This document shows positions 53,852-63,390 of a DNA stretch of 64,000 nucleotides, in pieces. The number at the start of each line of letters is the position of its first letter. The first letter of the stretch is position 1. The stretch is from Pirellulales bacterium (GTDB lineage: Bacteria; Planctomycetota; Planctomycetia; Pirellulales; JAEUIK01). The DNA is taken from the NCBI GenBank assembly GCA_019694435.1, contig JAIBBZ010000021.1, forward strand, positions 1-64,000, written 5' to 3'. The notes below the pieces were generated by a model. The model did not search any database. It was not told the DNA's origin and was given only the letters and a program-made list of their open reading frames with translations. A program made the translations under genes and the position numbers.

Positions 53852-55717
53852 ATGCCGCCGCAAGACTCTTTCGCCGCTAAAGAGCGCATCCGCCAGGCCG
53901 TCGACATCGTCGAGCTGGTCGGTCGCTACATTCCCCTGCGCCGCGAGGGACGCATGTTCAAGGGCCTGTGCCCCTGGCATGACGACTCGCGCCCCAGCCT
54001 GACCGTTAACCCGGACCGGCAATCGTATCGCTGCTGGGTCTGTAACATCGGCGGCGACGCGTTCAGTTTCTTGATGCAGATCGAGGGCATCGAGTTTCCC
54101 GAGGCCTTGACCCGCCTCGCCGAGCAGACGGGCATCGCGCTGGACAGCCGGGTCCAGGTGGCCGGTCCGAGCGTCGCCACGAGCGAGAAAGAACGCTTGC
54201 TGGCCGTCATGGCCTGGGCCGAGCAGCAGTATCACAACCTGCTGCTGACCGCGCCGGAGGCCGAAGTGGCCCGGCGCTATCTCGACGATCGCGGCATTTC
54301 GGACGAAAGCATTCGCCGATTCCATTTGGGGTTTGCCCCGCCACGCTGGGACTGGCTGTTGGGCCGTGCGCAGGCCGCGGGCCACACGCCCGCGACGCTC
54401 GAGGCTGCGGGGCTGGCAAGCCCCCGACAGAACGGCAGCGGCCATTACGACCGTTTCCGCGGCCGGGTCCTATTCTCGATCCGCAACATGCAAAAACGCC
54501 CCGTCGGGTTAGGGGGACGAGTGCTCCCCGGGCTCGACGATAGCAACCCGGCCAAGTACATCAATTCGCCCGAGACCCCGCTGTTCTCGAAAAGTCATTT
54601 GCTGTACGGCCTGGATATTGCACGCGAGGCGATCTCTCGCTCGAAAAAGGCTGTCGTGGTCGAGGGTTACACCGACTGCATCATGGCCCACCAGTGCGGC
54701 CACGAGAACGTCGTGGCCGTGCTGGGCACGGCGCTGGGGCCGTCGCATGTCCGACTGTTGCGCGGACTGGCCGACCAGGTGGTGCTCGTGCTGGATGGTG
54801 ATGAGGCCGGGCGGCGCCGGGCCAACGAGATTCTCGAGCTGTTCGTAGCCGAGCCGATCGACTTGCGGATATTGACCTTGCCCGAAAATGCCGATCCATG
54901 CGAATTTCTTCTGGCCAGGGGGTCGGAGGCATTTGCAACTCTGCTGCACGAAGCCGCCGACGCCCTCGAACACAAGCTGTCGGTCGCCATCGCGGGATTG
55001 GATGCCCGCAGCGGCCTGCACGCGCGACATCAGGCTGCGGAGGACGTCTTGGGCACGTTGGCCAAGGTCCCGGTGTTACCGGCGCATGAGGCGTCGGGAA
55101 GCCGGTTGCGTGAAGACCAGGTGCTGCGCCGGCTGGCCCGTTACAGCGACGTGGCCGAAGATCGGCTGCGCGGCCGATTGGCCGTCTTGCGACGCACAGT
55201 GCGGCAGCCCAAGATAGACGCCGGTTTGCGAGCCGCGGCGGCTGTTGGAGAGACCGGCGCCGCGACGAGCGCACCGCTCGATCCTTGGCAGCGCGAGCTA
55301 GTCGAGATCCTGCTGCAGCGGCCCGACTGGCTCGACGAGGCCCGCAGCACGATCCAGCCCGGCGAGTTGTCCGCGGACGCGAGCGGCTCCGTATACCAGC
55401 GGATGTGCGAGCTGGCCGATGCAGGGATCACGCCGACGTTCGATCGGCTCCTGTTGGCCTTCGACCAGCCGCAGTGGAAAGCATTGATCGTCGAACTCGA
55501 CGAGCACAGCCGCGAAAACTCCGACGTGGATCGCGCCGGAGCCTGGCGGACGTTGCTCGATCGATATCGTCAGCGGAAATTCGCCGAGCAACATCGTGCA
55601 GAGACCGCCGTGCTGCGCGAACGGAAGCTCGACGAGGATGAGGAGAAGGAGTTACTGCGACAGATTGTTGAACGCGAACGCAGCCGGCGGCGCCCGTCTT
55701 TGCCCACGGAAGGGTGA
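53852..55717 (+). CDS. dnaG: DNA primase
   Basis: 621 residues, full length. Makes RNA primers for replication. The N-terminal zinc site is Cys40-x2-His43 ... Cys61-x2-Cys64 (CPWHDD and CWVC). The RNA polymerase domain contains the Toprim motifs VVVEGYTDCIMAHQ (catalytic Glu about 270) and VLDGDEAGRRRA (about 314). The C-terminal helicase-binding region is variable. I chose the ATG at 53852, with GGGGGAG four bases upstream. rpoD follows 118 bases later, a macromolecular-synthesis arrangement but without rpsU. The frame is open upstream, which is not protein-like. Confidence 0.96.
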   Translation: MPPQDSFAAKERIRQAVDIVELVGRYIPLRREGRMFKGLCPWHDDSRPSLTVNPDRQSYRCWVCNIGGDAFSFLMQIEGIEFPEALTRLAEQTGIALDSRVQVAGPSVATSEKERLLAVMAWAEQQYHNLLLTAPEAEVARRYLDDRGISDESIRRFHLGFAPPRWDWLLGRAQAAGHTPATLEAAGLASPRQNGSGHYDRFRGRVLFSIRNMQKRPVGLGGRVLPGLDDSNPAKYINSPETPLFSKSHLLYGLDIAREAISRSKKAVVVEGYTDCIMAHQCGHENVVAVLGTALGPSHVRLLRGLADQVVLVLDGDEAGRRRANEILELFVAEPIDLRILTLPENADPCEFLLARGSEAFATLLHEAADALEHKLSVAIAGLDARSGLHARHQAAEDVLGTLAKVPVLPAHEASGSRLREDQVLRRLARYSDVAEDRLRGRLAVLRRTVRQPKIDAGLRAAAAVGETGAATSAPLDPWQRELVEILLQRPDWLDEARSTIQPGELSADASGSVYQRMCELADAGITPTFDRLLLAFDQPQWKALIVELDEHSRENSDVDRAGAWRTLLDRYRQRKFAEQHRAETAVLRERKLDEDEEKELLRQIVERERSRRRPSLPTEG

Positions 55718-55835
55718 AGTCGCCGTCCGGCCCACACGGAGCCGCCGACCCGGGGACGCGCGAGCGTCGGGTCGGAGTAACGGCTCTGCGTCCATCGACC
55801 CATGCGGCGCACCCGCAGCGCAGGAGGAATGACAG

Positions 55836-57533
<1,698 letters not shown>

Positions 57534-57568
57534 CCACGTTCAGCGGAATAGTGTTTGCCGTCCGCGTA

Positions 57569-57604
57569 GGCCGCCGCCGGTGCTCCGAGCGGCGGCCTTT
57601 TTTT
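57569..57604 (+). terminator. Rho-independent terminator of the dnaG-rpoD operon
   Basis: GGCCGCCGC (57569-57577) and GCGGCGGCC (57589-57597) form a perfect nine-pair stem with an 11-base loop, followed by seven T (57598-57604), 35 bases after the rpoD stop. Confidence 0.9.
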
Positions 57605-57663
57605 GGTATACTTCCGTGCTTGGCACCTTTGCACCCGCCCGCCGCCCCCCACCGGAACCCTTC

Positions 57664-58389
57664 ATGAACGCGATGCTCGAATCCCTGCGTGAGATCCATC
57701 GCATCCACCGTCAATTGAGTGATCTGCGCGACCGCCTGGAACGTGGCCCCCGGCAGATCAAGGCCCACGAGGGCAACGTCACTCGGCTGTCGGCCGCGGT
57801 CGACGACGTCCATGCCCAGGCCAAGGCCGCGAAGGTCCTGGCCGATCAGAAGCAACTACAACTCCGCACCGCCGAAAACAAAATCAAGGAACTCGAAGAC
57901 AAGCTCAATCAGGCCACGAGCAACCGCGAATACCAGGTGCTGAAGGACCAGATCGCAGCCGACAAGATGGCCTGCAGCGTGCTGTCCGACGAGATCATCG
58001 AGGCCCTGGAAAAGATCGACGGTTTCAAGCCGCTGGTGGCCGAGGCCGAGGCCAACCGCAAAAAAGCCCAGGAAGAACTCGCCAAGGCCAGCGAGGCCGT
58101 GCGCCAGCAAGTGGCGCTGGTTCAAGGCGACGTCCAACGGCTCGAAGGCGAGCTGGCCGAGGCCGAAAAGTCGCTGCCCGACGACGTCCGGGATGCGTAT
58201 CAGCGCGTCGTCAAATCGAAGGGCGCTGATGCCATGGCGGCCGTCGAAGGCGACGTCTGCGGCGGTTGCTATCAGCAGCTCACCCCGAACAACCACAACG
58301 CCTTGCGGATGGGCAAGCTCGTGTTTTGCTTGAGCTGCGGGCGGTTGCTGTACCTCCCCGAAGGCGTCGAGGGCAAGCCGGGGCGTTAG
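57664..58389 (+). CDS. Coiled-coil protein with C4 zinc ribbon (CT398/zf-RING_7 type)
   Basis: 241 residues. Residues about 5-185 are a long, charged coiled coil with heptads (LEDKLNQATSNREYQVLKDQI, RLEGELAEAEKSL). The C-terminus carries two Cys pairs, DVCGGCYQQL and FCLSCGRLL, the zinc ribbon of the C4-type family known in chlamydiae as CdsZ/CT398, which binds sigma or secretion-related partners. Function in this bacterium is unknown. It sits between the rpoD terminator and the greA leader; TATACT at 57607-57612 may be its -10 element, and its 3' end is covered by the terminator at 58559-58590. Confidence 0.85.
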   Translation: MNAMLESLREIHRIHRQLSDLRDRLERGPRQIKAHEGNVTRLSAAVDDVHAQAKAAKVLADQKQLQLRTAENKIKELEDKLNQATSNREYQVLKDQIAADKMACSVLSDEIIEALEKIDGFKPLVAEAEANRKKAQEELAKASEAVRQQVALVQGDVQRLEGELAEAEKSLPDDVRDAYQRVVKSKGADAMAAVEGDVCGGCYQQLTPNNHNALRMGKLVFCLSCGRLLYLPEGVEGKPGR

Positions 58390-58521
58390 CTTCAACGGTT
58401 CTGGCCAGCGGCTCGCTCGGCATTTCGTGGGCCGGCGCGGTGGGTCCAGCGCGTCGATTTCCGCGCACGGTGCCAGATGGCGAGTCGAACGGCGCCACCC
58501 TCCAAGTCCCGGGGGCCGCTC

Positions 58522-58551
58522 TTTACATGCCGGCAATGAACCGGTCACAAT
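58522..58551 (+). promoter_or_regulatory. Candidate promoter of the greA leader
   Basis: TTTACA (58522-58527), 18-base spacer and CACAAT (58546-58551). Transcription would start near 58558, right at the terminator hairpin. Confidence 0.45.
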
Positions 58552-58558
58552 AGACCCG

Positions 58559-58590
58559 TCGGCCCCGTCGAACGAAGGGCCGATTTTTTT
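58559..58590 (+). terminator. Terminator/attenuator in the greA leader
   Basis: TCGGCCC (58559-58565) and GGGCCGA (58577-58583) form a seven-pair stem, loop of 11 bases, with seven T (58584-58590) directly after it. It is 18 bases upstream of the greA ATG, too close for a promoter to lie downstream, so it should also act on greA mRNA. Confidence 0.8.
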
Positions 58591-58608
58591 GTTGGTGGGA
58601 GCCCAGAC

Positions 58609-59088
58609 ATGTCCGACATGATCCCCATGACGCGTACCGGCTACGCGAAACTCAAGGCCGAGCTGGATCACTTGGAAGGCGTCGAGATGCCGGCCGTGAC
58701 GCGCCGGGTGGCCGACGCCCGCGCCGAGGGCGACCTCAGCGAAAACGCCGAGTATCACGGTGCCCGCGAGTCGCAGGGCATGCTGCAGGCCAAGATCAAC
58801 CTGCTCAAGGACAAGCTCTCGCGAGCCCAGCTGGTCGACATGTCCACGCTCCCGAAGGACCAGGTGACCTTCGGCATGACCGTCGTGCTCAAGGACCTCG
58901 ACTTTGGCGACGAGGAGATCTACACCCTGGTCGGCGCAGGCGAAGAGGATTACGACGCGGGGAAGATCAACATCACCAGCCCGCTGGCCCAAGGACTCGT
59001 CGGCCACAAGGTGGGCGACAAGGTCGAAATCCCCGTTCCGGCCGGCAAGATGCGGTTCCAAATCGTCGAGATGCGGTTCGAGGAATGA
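58609..59088 (+). CDS. greA: Transcription elongation factor GreA
   Basis: 159 residues, full length. GreA rescues backtracked RNA polymerase by stimulating transcript cleavage. The N-terminal coiled coil with the acidic tip is RVADARAEGDLSENAEYHGARE, and the C-terminal FKBP-like domain has DEEIYTLVGAGEEDYDAG and ITSPLAQGLVGHKVGD. GGGAG lies seven bases before the ATG. A terminator sits in its leader (58559-58590). The gene is followed after 24 bases by the convergent Ntn-hydrolase-like gene. Confidence 0.96.
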   Translation: MSDMIPMTRTGYAKLKAELDHLEGVEMPAVTRRVADARAEGDLSENAEYHGARESQGMLQAKINLLKDKLSRAQLVDMSTLPKDQVTFGMTVVLKDLDFGDEEIYTLVGAGEEDYDAGKINITSPLAQGLVGHKVGDKVEIPVPAGKMRFQIVEMRFEE

Positions 59089-59112
59089 TGTCTACCACAG
59101 TCCTGTCAAGCA

Positions 59113-60846
59113 TCAAGCCATCGCATCTGTCTCGGGAAAATCCCAGTCGTTGTCAAAGTTGATCGGGGGAATCTCGCTCGAAAACTCTCCATTTGCACGA
59201 GCTTCCGTTGGCAGAGTGTCGAACACGCATTCGCGGTACCAATCAAAGTACTTGTTCTCATCCATGCAGAACATCATCGCAATAGAGGACGGTGCATTGG
59301 GATCGCGAAACGCGAGAAGTAACGTGCCCATCGGAACCTCCGGTTTCGCGCCGTTCCATGGGCCGCGATAGACATAAGACGGCGGGTGATCTGGGTGAGC
59401 CGTAACCGGGTAACCAAAGCTCTCCGCGAACTTTTCGATGACGGACTCGAGACGCGTATCTTTCCCGATCTCGCCGGCAGGCAACTTGGTTGACAGCACT
59501 AGGGCGAAGTCAATCTTAATTCCGACTTTCAGATGCAATGCATCGTGGCCGCGCAGCTCGCACGCCATCAGCACTGCTGTCGAATCTGGATACCATTTCA
59601 GTCGGAAGTAGACCCCCAAACCTTCGGGATCTAAAGGCAGTGATTGATCCGGGAACTGGGCGGTTTCGGCGAGACGTTGCTCCCTGTAGCCAAGCTCCTT
59701 CCTGAATAGCTGGACAAGGTTTGTGCTGTAGCAGTACTGGCACGTCCCAAATTCTGGCGGAAAGTGGGGCCTCTTGCCACAACGATCAAGGATCACTTGT
59801 GTCCATGCCTTGGGGAGTATGGTTGGATTGCGCAGGTACATGAATGGAGCGTCTCGCGATCCGCGATGGTGGCCAAGCCTTACACCACGATGTAGTCGAC
59901 CGGCAAATCCCACGCCGCAGAAGTCGTATAGCGGCATACTCTCAAAGCGCGCCCAGACTTCGTCGGCTTCCGCACGAGGCAGAGGCTCTGACAACTCCGT
60001 GGCCAAGCGGTGCGCGCCAGCAGAAATAAGGTCAGCGTCAATGTAGCGCGAGGTGGCTAGCCAGGATATGGGATCCTGTGCAGGATGAGCCTTGGCCAGG
60101 ACGACGCTTGGGCGCGGAGCGCTTACAGCCAAGACTCCATCGACGAACCCGATTCGGGTCTCCACGAGTGCGATCTCGTCACCGGTATGCTTTGAGTGAC
60201 AAATCAGAAAGAGCGTGACAGGCTGATAAAAGTCGCCGTCGGCATTCTGATACAAATAGTAGAAGACGCCGCCAACGCCAATGCTTTCGAGCCGTGCAAT
60301 TTCAAACCCTGTTGCGGCTTCCGTAAGTCCAAGGCAGTAATAAGCCGGTGCAATTTCCGGCGGACAATCATTGTGACCACGGCCAACCGGCAGGTGCTCC
60401 GTAAGGGTGGTATCGACTATTTGATAATAGTGGTCCAGGTGCTGTTTGCCTGATCCGAAGGACTGAAAGTCTTCACATTGAGTCAGACTATGGTCACTCG
60501 AAACCAACTGATAAAGGATTGATTGACCGGACGCGCGTGAAGCAATCAAGAGGGCGAATGGCTCCTGGTCAAATTCAAAAAACGGGAAGTCGTTCACAAG
60601 TGCCAGGAACGACGCCCATTTGTCGGCCACGTCAGCGCAGAGTTCGCTTCTTCGTCTGGCCTCGTGTACGAAAGCACGGATTCCCCAGAACGAACCTGAA
60701 GCTGCGTAGATCGCGCCAGGAAACAGAATTCCAGATTTCAGCGCGCTGTTGACACCGAAGGACTCCGGGCCGTCGCCAACTGTTGCGCGCAAATCTGCAA
60801 TCAACGACGTAACGCCATGCCGCTTCATCCCGACGATGTACGTCAT
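59113..60846 (-). CDS. Putative proteasome/HslV-like Ntn hydrolase fused to an unassigned C-terminal region
   Basis: 577 residues, from the ATG at 60846 with AAGGA upstream. Residues 2-215 look like a proteasome-type N-terminal-nucleophile hydrolase. Met-Thr start (Thr2 becomes the nucleophile after Met removal), MTYIVGMKRHGVTSLIADLRAT with Asp18 (Asp17 in processed numbering) and Lys37 (beside canonical Lys33), the AASGS turn, and FGSGKQHLDHYYQIV, matching the GSG-helix motif of proteasome and HslV subunits. The remaining ~360 residues are unassigned; Cys356, Cys369 and Cys372 (CQYC) may bind zinc. No motif of a partner ATPase is present. Codon use is visibly less GC-rich than neighbours, suggesting transfer. 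Function is inference. Confidence 0.7.
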   Translation of the reverse strand: MTYIVGMKRHGVTSLIADLRATVGDGPESFGVNSALKSGILFPGAIYAASGSFWGIRAFVHEARRRSELCADVADKWASFLALVNDFPFFEFDQEPFALLIASRASGQSILYQLVSSDHSLTQCEDFQSFGSGKQHLDHYYQIVDTTLTEHLPVGRGHNDCPPEIAPAYYCLGLTEAATGFEIARLESIGVGGVFYYLYQNADGDFYQPVTLFLICHSKHTGDEIALVETRIGFVDGVLAVSAPRPSVVLAKAHPAQDPISWLATSRYIDADLISAGAHRLATELSEPLPRAEADEVWARFESMPLYDFCGVGFAGRLHRGVRLGHHRGSRDAPFMYLRNPTILPKAWTQVILDRCGKRPHFPPEFGTCQYCYSTNLVQLFRKELGYREQRLAETAQFPDQSLPLDPEGLGVYFRLKWYPDSTAVLMACELRGHDALHLKVGIKIDFALVLSTKLPAGEIGKDTRLESVIEKFAESFGYPVTAHPDHPPSYVYRGPWNGAKPEVPMGTLLLAFRDPNAPSSIAMMFCMDENKYFDWYRECVFDTLPTEARANGEFSSEIPPINFDNDWDFPETDAMA

Positions 60847-60917
60847 AGATGATTCCTTCGCCGTCTGGAGTGAGTAGTTGCGGAATACTACGCACGTTAG
60901 GCGCTGGGGGGAACAAT

Positions 60918-60955
60918 CGGCTTCGTGCGCGTGGCCGAGGTAAAGAACGAAGCCG
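60918..60955. repeat. Inverted repeat upstream of the Ntn-hydrolase-like gene
   Basis: CGGCTTCGT (60918-60926) and ACGAAGCCG (60947-60955), perfect nine-base arms across 20 bases, between the divergent Ntn-hydrolase-like and hemQ genes. It may be an operator or a boundary of the acquired segment. Confidence 0.45.
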
Positions 60956-61006
60956 GAGGCTTAACGGGTGGGTAGCAAGATTGGGGCAAGAATCCGGGGG
61001 CATGGG

Positions 61007-61034
61007 TTGGCGGATTGCGGGGTTGGGTTAATAC
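61007..61034 (+). promoter_or_regulatory. Candidate promoter for hemQ
   Basis: TTGGCG (61007-61012), 16-base spacer and TAATAC (61029-61034), 38 bases before the hemQ ATG. Moderate matches. Confidence 0.35.
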
Positions 61035-61071
61035 TGCATTGCTTGGGCAATCCTGGGTTTGGAATCGAACT

Positions 61072-61899
61072 ATGACGACCGACAGCGCCGCCGAGGTCTC
61101 GCTCCGCCCTGAAGAGGGCTGGCACTGCACGCATGCCTATTACCGGTTCGATCGTGGTGCGTTGCAGGACTTGGGCCCTGCTGAGCGCGCCGCGGGCCGC
61201 GACGAATGGGCCACGATCCTCGACCCTGCCGTCGCCGGCGGACCCGTCCGGCTGCAGACGTCGATCGTCTCGGGGCACAAGGCCGATTTCGGCCTGATGA
61301 TCCTCGATCCCGACCCGCTGAAGGTGCAAACCGTTCACCAGCGTTTACTGGCCAGCCGGCTGGGGCCCGCGTTGGTCCCGATGTATTCGTTCGTTTCGCT
61401 GACCGAGGTCTCCGAGTACGTACCCACGGTCGAGCAGTTCTCGAACAAGCTGGCCGAAGAGGGCGAGGACCCGGCGAGCCCGGCGTTTCAGGCCCGGGTC
61501 AAGGCCTATGCGGCACGCGAAGACGCCATGCGGCGGCAGCGTCTCGAGCCCGAGTTGCCCCCCTGGCCGAGCACGTGCTTCTACCCGATGAACAAGAAGC
61601 GCAAGGTGGGCGAAAACTGGTTCTTGCTCCCCTTCGACGAACGCAGCCGGCTGATGGCCGAGCACGGCCGCACGGGCATGACCTTCGGCGGCAAGGTGAC
61701 GCAACTGATCACCGTCGGCATCGGCCTGGAAGACTGGGAGTGGGGCGTCACGCTGTGGGCCCGCAACCCGGGCTTCTTGAAGGACATCGTCTACCGGATG
61801 CGGTTCGACGAGGCGAGTGCCCGGTATGCCGAGTTCGGGCCGTTCTATACGAGCTACGTGACGACACCCGCGCGGATGCTCGAATTCTGCGGCGTGTAG
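61072..61899 (+). CDS. hemQ: HemQ-type coproheme decarboxylase (chlorite dismutase-like family)
   Basis: 275 residues. HemQ converts coproheme III to heme b with peroxide, last step of the coproporphyrin-dependent pathway. The family pattern is seen in HCTHAYYRFDR at the start and in the C-terminal domain FYPMNKKRKVGENWFLLPF (the Tyr/Lys region), DERSRLMAEHGRTG (the likely proximal His) and ITVGIGLEDWEWGVTLWA, then FLKDIVYRMRFDEASARYAEFG. Length matches HemQ rather than short Cld enzymes. Divergent from the Ntn-hydrolase gene and convergent with the DinB-fold gene. Chlorite dismutase activity is not indicated, since the distal region is that of HemQ. Confidence 0.9.
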   Translation: MTTDSAAEVSLRPEEGWHCTHAYYRFDRGALQDLGPAERAAGRDEWATILDPAVAGGPVRLQTSIVSGHKADFGLMILDPDPLKVQTVHQRLLASRLGPALVPMYSFVSLTEVSEYVPTVEQFSNKLAEEGEDPASPAFQARVKAYAAREDAMRRQRLEPELPPWPSTCFYPMNKKRKVGENWFLLPFDERSRLMAEHGRTGMTFGGKVTQLITVGIGLEDWEWGVTLWARNPGFLKDIVYRMRFDEASARYAEFGPFYTSYVTTPARMLEFCGV

Positions 61900-61930
61900 G
61901 TCTGCCGTTCGTAGCTTGCGGCAGGCCAGC

Positions 61931-62428
61931 TTACGACCCGACCTCGAGCTGGTAGAGTCGCTTGAGCGTCTGGATTTGTCCGGCGTGGTAAACGTCGTGC
62001 AGCGCGATGCTGCGGACGAGCCCGGCAAAGTTCCACCGTCCGCTTTTGCGCTTCACCAGGTCGGCGTCGCTCAGCGACAAGACCGTCTCGCGCAACGCGC
62101 GATGCTGCTGGTCGAGCAGCTTCCGTTCGCGCTTCCAGGCGCGGGCGTCGGCCCCCTGGGGCCGCTCGAACCAGTTGGTGCCCGGCAGGCTGAACGAACC
62201 GCGTTTTTCGCCAAGAAGCCGCCGCCGGACGACGTATTTCCAATAGGCGGCGTGCAGTGCGATTTCCCAGATATTGTGCTTCGCGTCGTGCGGCCTCCAT
62301 ATGGCCTCGTCAAATTCGACGCCGCGCAGCGAACCGCGCAGGTTCGGCCCATGCCAAGCCCGCCGGTCGTACGACTCGTCGAGCAATTGAATCAGGGCAT
62401 CGCGCTGCAGGCTCGCAGTTTTTGGCAT
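61931..62428 (-). CDS. DinB-fold protein
   Basis: 165 residues from the ATG at 62428. A DinB-like four-helix bundle with a potential metal site: WEIALHAAYWKYVVRRRL (His) and IALHDVYHAGQIQTLKRL (two His), the usual His triad. Members include thiol-dependent transferases and DNA-damage-inducible proteins; the reaction here is unknown. Upstream in-frame starts exist, but the fold begins near residue 8. The stop lies 31 bases from that of hemQ. The gene ahead of it (YdjY protein) is on the same strand, 28 bases upstream. Confidence 0.8.
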   Translation of the reverse strand: MPKTASLQRDALIQLLDESYDRRAWHGPNLRGSLRGVEFDEAIWRPHDAKHNIWEIALHAAYWKYVVRRRLLGEKRGSFSLPGTNWFERPQGADARAWKRERKLLDQQHRALRETVLSLSDADLVKRKSGRWNFAGLVRSIALHDVYHAGQIQTLKRLYQLEVGS

Positions 62429-62456
62429 TGGCCCGAGTCGTCCCAGGGCAAGACCG

Positions 62457-63224
62457 TCAGGGCTTGGAAGGGGCCGATGCCTGCGTTTTCGACCGCTTGG
62501 GCGCAAGCATGATTCCGACCTCGGTGCCCTCGGGCGGGATCCGGTCGGTGAAGGCGTCGAACATCAACTGCTCGTTGGCCTGCGAGCTTTGGATGGGCAC
62601 GTCAAGCACGGCGCTGGGAAAGTTCGCCACACAGATCAAGTCGCCGTCCTCGCCGAGGTAATGCCGCTGCTTGCGCTCGGCGTCTTCCCAGAACCCGCTG
62701 CCGGCAAACACGAACGGCTGCTTCATCGCGGCTTGGGCCTGCACGTCGCGAATCCATTCCTGGGCACGCGCCGACCGCCGGCGCTTGGTCGCCGCATCGG
62801 TCCAGGACACCGTGACTTCGATTTCCGTGCCGCGCGGTGGCTTATACTCGGGCACGAACTCGACTGGGCCTCCGGCCGTGGCGCCGATCGCCAGCAGGCC
62901 CGCGTGAACGATGTAGGCCTCGGTCTTGACTGCCACGATCGCCTCGTGTTCCTTCGTTCCGGTCAAGCAGGCGAACAACTCGAGCGGCCCCTCGCGGAGC
63001 ACGACCTTGCCGATCATCCAGAGCTGCTTCTTTTCGCCGGAGATCCAAACGTCGGCCTGCGGTGAAAGCCGCTTGTAGCCGGGGGGATCGGGCCGCTGCG
63101 ACGGAGCGTTTGCGGGGGCCGACGCTCCGGGCTGGCCTTCGAGCGCTGCCGGGTCCTGGGCCCAACCGGTCGAGGCTCCTAACGCGGCGACAAGCATGGC
63201 AACACTGCTGCGCAAGTCGATCAT
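62457..63224 (-). CDS. Exported YdjY-domain protein
   Basis: 255 residues. The N-terminus is a signal peptide (VAMLVAALGASTGWAQ) followed by a Pro/Ala-rich linker. The core (residues about 60-215) has VLREGPLELFACLTGTKEHEAIVAV, AYIVHAGLLAIGATAGGPVEF and related phrases, matching the YdjY family, common in planctomycetes and often periplasmic. Function unknown. Likely co-transcribed with the DinB-fold gene. Confidence 0.8.
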   Translation of the reverse strand: MIDLRSSVAMLVAALGASTGWAQDPAALEGQPGASAPANAPSQRPDPPGYKRLSPQADVWISGEKKQLWMIGKVVLREGPLELFACLTGTKEHEAIVAVKTEAYIVHAGLLAIGATAGGPVEFVPEYKPPRGTEIEVTVSWTDAATKRRRSARAQEWIRDVQAQAAMKQPFVFAGSGFWEDAERKQRHYLGEDGDLICVANFPSAVLDVPIQSSQANEQLMFDAFTDRIPPEGTEVGIMLAPKRSKTQASAPSKP

Positions 63225-63390
63225 CGAATGCAGTCCCCAAAAATCCAGCCCGAGCGGCGACGGTGCTGCCCGGGGAAACGCTCACGGGGGCAGAAATCGT
63301 CTGACCCACTTGTTAGGATACCCCGTTCCGCCAGCCCGTCACAACGAGAACCGTGCTGGGCTGATACTCTCCGATGGAACGCAGATCGAC

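Noticed and set aside
60893..60966. Resemblance to an integron attC site (GTTAGGC on the left, GCTTAAC on the right, inner inverted repeat).
   Set aside because: The core sites point outward rather than inward, the inner arms are not symmetrically spaced from them, and there is no integrase or cassette array. Only the inner inverted repeat is kept as a feature.
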